Shown here: positions 34,709-40,121 of the stretch, piece by piece | Position numbering within the stretch: position 1 is the stretch's first letter | Layout of the letters: each line of letters opens with the position of its first letter | Assembly (NCBI GenBank): GCA_002718655.1 | Contig: PBFM01000059.1 | Location: 1-40,121 of the forward strand | Source: Fidelibacterota bacterium | GTDB taxonomy: Bacteria; Fidelibacterota; Marinisomatia; Marinisomatales; UBA1611 | Reading direction: 5' to 3' | Length of the DNA: 40,121 nt | Translations under genes and position numbers: made by a program | Notes under the pieces: model-generated | Told to the model about the DNA's origin: nothing | The model's input: only the letters and a program-made list of their open reading frames with translations | Database searches by the model: none

Positions 34709-36451
34709 ATGAGGTATTTTTTATTATCAATATTTTTCTGCTATGCAAATGCATCAACAGCTCGAATTATGACATATAATCTATTAAACTATAATGGTGA
34801 TGGCGATGGTAGAATAGATGATTATGTTACAATTATTGATGCCATTCAACCAGATTTAATTATTACGCAGGAAATAATTGGTCAATCTGGATTCTCTTCT
34901 TTCAAAACTGATGTTTTAGACATTATCAACTCTAATACTTGGTCTTCTGGTACGTTTACCAACCAGAGCGCTCAACAGGATATTGCGCTTTATTATAAGC
35001 ATGATATCTTTACTTTTCTTAATACGGATGTTATTAACACTGCTCAGTCATCTGGAACAAGAGATGTGATTGAATGGGCAATGTCACATGAGGCATCTGG
35101 TATTGAGTTCAAGGTTTATGGTGTACATCTGAAAGCTAGTTCAGGTAGCTCAAATGCTACGGAAAGGCTCCAAGAGGCTACCATACTTCGTAACCATTTA
35201 GATGACCTTTCTTCAAATAGCTATTTTATTGTTGGTGGTGATTTCAATATTTATTCAAATAATTCATCCTCAGAACCAGCATTTCAAATGTTAATAGGAT
35301 CAACTGATGATAACGATGGAAGGTTATTCGACCCAATAGATCGCATTGGCCATTGGCATAATAATAGCTCTTTTGCTGATGTTCATACTCAATCTCCTAG
35401 AACTTCAAATTTCGGAGGTGGAGCAACTGGTGGAATGGATGATAGATTTGATTGGTTATTTGTTTCACAGGCACTTACTTCTGATGTATCTGAGATGTAT
35501 TATGTTGAGAATACATACTGGGCTTTTGGTAATGATGGCAATCACTTTAACCAAGCCATAAATAATGGGAGTAATGATTCAGTGAGTGATGAAATCGCAG
35601 ATGCTCTGCACGATGCATCAGACCATTTGCCTGTGTATATGGATGTTTGGTTCAATGATCTAACTTATTCTGATGATGGAATTATTATCACTGAAATAAT
35701 GGTAAATCCATCCCGAGTTTCAGATTCTTATGGAGAGTGGTTTGAAATAACGAACAAGACAGATTCGATAATCAACATAAATGGATGGTATATCAAAGAT
35801 TTGGGGGGAGAGGAGCATCAACTTTTTTCGTATGATTCAAATATATTTGTTATGCCAGATGAGTATTTTGTTCTTGCACGAAATGGAGATTCATTATATA
35901 ACGGTGGTTTTTCATCGGAATATGAATATGATGGTTTCTCTCTTTCAAATGGTGATGATGAAATAATCTTGCTAAACGGTGATGGTTCTATAGTCGATGA
36001 AGTACATTATTCAGAATCTTGGGCATTCTCGAATGGAATTTCAATGGAATTACATGATGTGAGTGCTGATAATGGTATCATTGAGAGTTGGCATCCATCT
36101 ACCGCAGAATATGGTTTGGGGGATCTAGGAACACCGGGTTATCGCTATGATGGTTCACTGTATATGAACCATAAGTCACTTCATGTTGAAAGATTTTCTA
36201 TTTCTTCCATTTACCCAAATCCATTTAATTCTTATATTACGATAAGAATGCATAATACAACTGAAGTTAGTTTGAGTGTTGATGTTTATGATCTTTCTGG
36301 CAGGATAGTTGAAACATTAATAAATGGAATCATATATCCTGGTAAAAATGAAATTACTTGGAGTGCTAATGGACAGCCATCGGGTATTTACATATTTAAA
36401 TTTGCTTATGAAAATAAGACGAAGATAAGGAAAGCTATTTTTCTGAAATAA
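34709..36451 (+). CDS. Exported nuclease/phosphatase with lamin-tail and T9SS domains
   Basis: The signal peptide (MRYFLLSIFFCYANA) precedes an endonuclease/exonuclease/phosphatase fold. Its residues are Asn24 in MTYNLLNYNG, Glu55, His140 (VYGVHLKAS), GGDFNIY (Asp178, Asn180), DDRFDWLF (Asp248) and SDHLP (Asp305, His306), all intact. A lamin-tail domain follows (about 325-470: IIITEIMVNPSRV, GEWFEITNKT, INGWYIKDLGG). A sorting domain closes it (about 498-580: SIYPNPFNSYITI, LSGRIVETL, YIFKFAYEN). It is likely a secreted DNase or phosphodiesterase sent through SprA to obtain phosphate or nucleotides. The start codon follows the asparaginase stop with no gap, and the next gene starts one base after its own stop. 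Confidence 0.9.
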   Translation: MRYFLLSIFFCYANASTARIMTYNLLNYNGDGDGRIDDYVTIIDAIQPDLIITQEIIGQSGFSSFKTDVLDIINSNTWSSGTFTNQSAQQDIALYYKHDIFTFLNTDVINTAQSSGTRDVIEWAMSHEASGIEFKVYGVHLKASSGSSNATERLQEATILRNHLDDLSSNSYFIVGGDFNIYSNNSSSEPAFQMLIGSTDDNDGRLFDPIDRIGHWHNNSSFADVHTQSPRTSNFGGGATGGMDDRFDWLFVSQALTSDVSEMYYVENTYWAFGNDGNHFNQAINNGSNDSVSDEIADALHDASDHLPVYMDVWFNDLTYSDDGIIITEIMVNPSRVSDSYGEWFEITNKTDSIININGWYIKDLGGEEHQLFSYDSNIFVMPDEYFVLARNGDSLYNGGFSSEYEYDGFSLSNGDDEIILLNGDGSIVDEVHYSESWAFSNGISMELHDVSADNGIIESWHPSTAEYGLGDLGTPGYRYDGSLYMNHKSLHVERFSISSIYPNPFNSYITIRMHNTTEVSLSVDVYDLSGRIVETLINGIIYPGKNEITWSANGQPSGIYIFKFAYENKTKIRKAIFLK

Positions 36452-36452
36452 A

Positions 36453-38585
36453 ATGCGATCTATTCTTTTTTATTGTATTGTATTCTCATCATTAATTAGT
36501 CAGGATAGATCTTTGACTAATATGCAAACCATAATTGATGAATATGATAAATATACATCGGTAGGCAACCTGGGACTTACAATAACGAATTTTGGAATAT
36601 TAGGAAATGGTTGGAACCGTATGGAGGATGGTAGCATACATCCTTCTTGTCAATATAAACAGAAAACACAAATTGCACGCGAACAAATAGAGCATTTTTC
36701 ATATGCCGGACTTTGGGTTGGAGGCATTGTAAATGGTGAAAGACGAGTTTCTACTTCAATTGTCGATGGGGTATTTGACTCGGGAAGTGAGGGTTTTGAA
36801 TTTATTTCAGAAAATCAAATCATAATTCGATCTTCTATCTCATCAACAAATCAAGATTCAATGGCACAATATTATTCACCAGAGGCACTATCACACCAAG
36901 ATATGCTCGCACATTTTAAAGATTATGGTGAGTCATCAGCAGATGGTTTTAACATCCCAAATCACAATCCTCTTGGCCTTGATGTTTACCTTGAAAGTTA
37001 TTCATGGAATTATTCATATGCCGATGCTTTTGTAATATTGAACTATACCTTTGAAAATTCATCAGCTGATACGATAAAAGACATATATGCTGGAATATGG
37101 GCTGACCCTTCAATAGCAAATTTTAATTACACGGATTATTACACACCAGGAGGTGGTTTTACATGGTATGATAATTTAAATGGATTTGATCAAACAATCG
37201 ATGAGGCGGGTTTTCAAAGAGATATTGCATATCAATATGATGGTGATGGTGATGATGGATGGGCAGAATCTTATCTAGGTATGTCAGTTTTAGGTGGCTC
37301 AGTGCCTATGGAATATCTAAATACAAATTATTCACAATGGGTATGGACCAATTCAAATAACAGCGACTATCCAGCATATAGCATGCCAATTCTAGATAGC
37401 GAAAGATATGAAAAAATGTCCTCCTCTGTACCTCAAGGAACAGGAGCTGAATATACTGCAGAGGGTTACCCTTCAGCAGAAAATAGCTGGCTATTTTTGC
37501 TATCAGCAGGTCCGCTGGGGTCAAGAGCTAATTCTGATTCAACGTCATGGACTCTTGCCCCTGGAGAGACTTGTCAGATAGCATTCACAATTGTTTGTGG
37601 ACTCTGGGCTGATGTCAGTAGTGGTGATTCACCTGAAAGAAAAAGAAATTTACATATTAATCATGATTGGGCCCAGAAAGCTTATGATGGTGAAGATAAA
37701 AATCGAAATAACATCTTGGATGAGGGTGAGGATACAAATGAAAATCAAAAGATAGATCGATATATTTTACCCGCACCTCCTCCAGAACCTACAATGCAAG
37801 TAGAGATTCAATCAAGACAGGTAGCCATATATTGGAAAAATAACGCAGAATCATTTATTGACCCGATAAGCCAGCAAATGGATTTTGAAGGTTATAGAGT
37901 TTATGGTGCTCGAAAAACAAATAATGAATCATTAGGAGAATTCTCCTTATTATTAGAAATAGATAAAAAGAATGAAATAGGATATAACACTGGTTTTTCT
38001 ACTGTACAGATAACCAATGATAATGGAGAACCCGATAGTGTTAACATTAATGGTGTCTTTTATCAATATAAATTTGTGAATTCAGAAATTAAAGATGGTT
38101 GGTTAAATTACTATGCGATAACAGCATATGATAGCGGTGATCCCGATGCTAATCTGGAAAGTTTGGAGAGCTCTATTTTTTCTAATAGAGTATACGTTTA
38201 TCCTGGAGAGACCATATCAGATACTGAAGGATGGACCGGTACGCCAAGTGTTTACCCAAACCCATATAGGGGGCAAGCTCTGTGGGATGGTTATGGTAGT
38301 AGAAATAAGATGATATGGTTTAGAAATTTACCTATGGTGGCAGAAATAAGAATTTTCTCATTGGCAGGTGATCTTGTAGATGTGATTGATCATGATGAGT
38401 CTTATAAAGGACAAGATATCTCTAACATTGATCAGAGTAAAAATCCCATTATGGCTGGAGGAGAGCATGCCTGGGATATGATTACTATGAATGATCAGGC
38501 GACAGCATCGGGATTATATCTTTTTACTGTTGAGGATAAAGTATCAGGTAAGATAAAAGAAGGAAAGTTTTTGATAATAAAATAG
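36453..38585 (+). CDS. Large T9SS cargo protein, function unknown
   Basis: The signal peptide (FYCIVFSSLIS) is followed by QDRSL. The 710-residue body has no known catalytic motif. It holds a long beta-rich region (about 40-400), an Asp/Asn-rich calcium-loop stretch near 411-430 (DGEDKNRNNILDEGED), a fibronectin-like part (PTMQVEIQSRQVAIYW, FEGYRVYGARKTN) and a C-terminal sorting domain (VYPNPYRGQA, VAEIRIFSLAGDL, ASGLYLFTVED, KFLIIK). It is probably a surface or released adhesin-like protein exported with the neighbouring nuclease. The small gaps on both sides (one and 14 bases) put it in the same transcription unit. Confidence 0.8.
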   Translation: MRSILFYCIVFSSLISQDRSLTNMQTIIDEYDKYTSVGNLGLTITNFGILGNGWNRMEDGSIHPSCQYKQKTQIAREQIEHFSYAGLWVGGIVNGERRVSTSIVDGVFDSGSEGFEFISENQIIIRSSISSTNQDSMAQYYSPEALSHQDMLAHFKDYGESSADGFNIPNHNPLGLDVYLESYSWNYSYADAFVILNYTFENSSADTIKDIYAGIWADPSIANFNYTDYYTPGGGFTWYDNLNGFDQTIDEAGFQRDIAYQYDGDGDDGWAESYLGMSVLGGSVPMEYLNTNYSQWVWTNSNNSDYPAYSMPILDSERYEKMSSSVPQGTGAEYTAEGYPSAENSWLFLLSAGPLGSRANSDSTSWTLAPGETCQIAFTIVCGLWADVSSGDSPERKRNLHINHDWAQKAYDGEDKNRNNILDEGEDTNENQKIDRYILPAPPPEPTMQVEIQSRQVAIYWKNNAESFIDPISQQMDFEGYRVYGARKTNNESLGEFSLLLEIDKKNEIGYNTGFSTVQITNDNGEPDSVNINGVFYQYKFVNSEIKDGWLNYYAITAYDSGDPDANLESLESSIFSNRVYVYPGETISDTEGWTGTPSVYPNPYRGQALWDGYGSRNKMIWFRNLPMVAEIRIFSLAGDLVDVIDHDESYKGQDISNIDQSKNPIMAGGEHAWDMITMNDQATASGLYLFTVEDKVSGKIKEGKFLIIK

Positions 38586-38599
38586 ATCAAGGAAAAAAA

Positions 38600-40121
38600 A
38601 TGAAAAAAAACATTTTAATCATTCTAGTGCATTATATGCTTTTTGCTAACTCAAATGGGCCTAACCAAGGCCATGCAAATAATGCACCAAACTTTAATAA
38701 CTGCACTTCATGTCATTCTGGTAATGTCAATACTGGAGATGGTAGTGTAGCTTTTTCAGGATTACCTGATAGCTATGTTCCTGGAGAAACTTATGAAATA
38801 ACCGTAAATGTAACTGGTGACAATGATCGAGGTTATGGTTTTCAGGCTATTGCTCAGTCTGGTGAGACTGTTGCTGGAGTAATATCATTGAACCCAAACT
38901 CAGAAAATGCAGAAATGAACGGAAACTATGTACAGCAAAACAGTCCAACAACCTCAGGTTCTTGGGTTTTTGATTGGATTGCACCTTCATCTGATGTGGG
39001 AAACGTAACTTTTAGTGTTTCTGGGTTGGCAACTGGTGGAAATTCAGGTAATGGCGGTGATGAGGTATATACACACTCATTCAGTGTGCCTGCTCAAGTT
39101 CCACTAGACTTTACTGGTCTATTTTTTTCAGAATATGCTGAAGGAAGTTCAAATAATAAATATCTTGAGATCTTTAATGGAACAAGTGAGACTGTTTCAC
39201 TCGATGATGTTGTAATATTAGGTAATTACAATGGTAATCCTTGGAGTGAAACATTTACATTTGAAACTGGTGCCTCGATAGACGTTGGGGATGTATACGT
39301 AATTGCAAGTTCCCAAGCAGATGCAACCATACTTGCACTGGCAGATGAGACACTTGCCTATGCAGATCCTTGGTACATTGCTGCTTTCAATGGAGATGAT
39401 GTAAGGGCACTTGCACAGATAGATGGTGGTGACACCACTATCTTAGATATGATTGGCACCTTAGAAGGTGGGGATCCTGGAACTGGATGGGATGTAGCAG
39501 GAGTTGAAAATGGTACGGCAGAACATACTTTGGTAAGAAAAGCAGATGTTACGCAAGGGAACGAGGGAGATTGGATAAGCTCTGCAGGTACCAATGAAGA
39601 TGATTCGGAGTGGCATGTTCTTGAACAAGACAACTGGGAATATCTTGGTTCTCATCCTCATGAAATTACAGTTGATGGTCCTTCCATTAGCATAATCTCT
39701 CCGCAAGATGGTGCAACTATCTCATCTGATCAAGTAAGCATAGAGTTTTCTGTGTCAAACTTTAACATAGGTTCTGATGGAGATAATTCTGATGGGCATA
39801 TTCATTATGTATTAGATGACAATGAACCAGTAATGCATTATTCAATCGATCCAATAAGCCTAACAGATTTAGATGACGGTGAGCATGTCTTTAGTATTTG
39901 GTTAGTTGATAGTAATCATGACCCTCTTGATCCGTTTATAGGTGACACCTTGAACTTTACTACCTCTCATGCAAATGATATTACCGCAATATATGATATT
40001 CAATTTGTTTCAGACCCTGATACTGATGATGCTAGCCCTCTTGATGGAGAGCAAGTTACGATTCGTGGCGTTGTTACTGGTGAATTTTGGGGTTCCAACA
40101 ACAATAGAAATTTAGTTGTAC
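38600..40121 (+). CDS. Exported protein with haem-c motif, lamin-tail and Ig domains, cut by window end
   Basis: ATG 38600, nine bases after an AAGGA site, opens a frame that runs to the window edge (507 codons seen, no stop). A short signal (ILIILVHYMLFA) is followed by GPNQGHANNAP and NCTSCHSG (Cys35, Cys38, His39), then a beta-domain with VAFSGLPDSYVPGETYEITV, the choice-of-anchor V/reelin-like layout known for a leading CxxCH. A lamin-tail domain comes next (from about 170: LFFSEYAEGSSNNKYLEIFN), then an Ig-like part (from about 363: ISIISPQDGATI, GHIHYVLDDNEP). The last residues (IRGVVTGEFWGSNNN) resemble the OB-like lead of extracellular nucleases, so a nuclease domain may follow outside the window. 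It is probably another T9SS cargo, but its C-terminus is not visible. Confidence 0.82.
   Translation, partial: MKKNILIILVHYMLFANSNGPNQGHANNAPNFNNCTSCHSGNVNTGDGSVAFSGLPDSYVPGETYEITVNVTGDNDRGYGFQAIAQSGETVAGVISLNPNSENAEMNGNYVQQNSPTTSGSWVFDWIAPSSDVGNVTFSVSGLATGGNSGNGGDEVYTHSFSVPAQVPLDFTGLFFSEYAEGSSNNKYLEIFNGTSETVSLDDVVILGNYNGNPWSETFTFETGASIDVGDVYVIASSQADATILALADETLAYADPWYIAAFNGDDVRALAQIDGGDTTILDMIGTLEGGDPGTGWDVAGVENGTAEHTLVRKADVTQGNEGDWISSAGTNEDDSEWHVLEQDNWEYLGSHPHEITVDGPSISIISPQDGATISSDQVSIEFSVSNFNIGSDGDNSDGHIHYVLDDNEPVMHYSIDPISLTDLDDGEHVFSIWLVDSNHDPLDPFIGDTLNFTTSHANDITAIYDIQFVSDPDTDDASPLDGEQVTIRGVVTGEFWGSNNNRNLVV

Noticed and set aside
39358-39706. Two reverse-strand open frames near the right end
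   Set aside because: The plus strand is an uninterrupted exported protein from 38600 to the edge with recognisable lamin-tail and Ig-like strands.

Overview
The window is AT-rich, gene-dense DNA from a Gram-negative (diderm) bacterium. It carries an LptA/OstA-like protein, a TonB-dependent receptor, many lipoproteins, a type IX secretion (T9SS) outer-membrane translocon (SprA), PorV/PorQ-family barrels and at least three exported proteins with YPNPF-type C-terminal sorting domains. That set places it in the Fibrobacterota-Chlorobiota-Bacteroidota (FCB) superphylum. A marine lineage such as Marinimicrobia (SAR406) is my best guess, because a dockerin/CapA protein and an AlkB-type hydroxylase occur together with the T9SS genes. 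No rRNA or marker gene proves it. TTG starts are common.

Left part (1-5486) holds housekeeping genes on both strands: a truncated LptA-like gene, an FKBP isomerase, tRNA-Thr(CGT), an unusual exported YidD-like fusion protein, a small membrane protein, a PIN-PhoH ATPase, a two-gene NUDIX/small-membrane-protein operon and a HAD phosphatase. Positions 5491-10245 are one 1584-residue exported multidomain protein with fibronectin-like, PKD, CapA-type metallophosphatase and dockerin parts.

Middle part (10363-20110) is accessory envelope biology. It has a lipoprotein built of three Cys-bounded repeats, a small exported protein and a TonB-dependent receptor coupled to a DUF4249-like lipoprotein. These are followed by a run of haem-c lipoprotein, YceI protein, DUF5777-like barrel and SO_0444-type metal permease with a fused HMA domain. 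The part ends with an AlkB-like membrane di-iron hydroxylase and tRNA-Phe(GAA). The c-type lipoprotein has no ATG, GTG or TTG start that would include its obvious lipoprotein signal.

Right part (20696-40121) looks like one very long plus-strand transcription unit, mostly with overlaps or gaps under 20 bases: rdgB, sprA, an M28 glutaminyl-cyclase-like lipoprotein, a lipoprotein, a beta-propeller T9SS cargo, two PorV/PorQ-like barrels, a divergent polysaccharide deacetylase, an asparaginase, a nuclease/lamin-tail T9SS cargo, another T9SS cargo, and a haem-motif/lamin-tail protein cut by the window edge. The most interesting link is that eight exported proteins here carry Gln immediately after the predicted signal-peptidase site. 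The enzyme family that would convert this Gln to pyroglutamate is encoded directly behind sprA. This suggests that N-terminal modification and T9SS export are genetically coupled.
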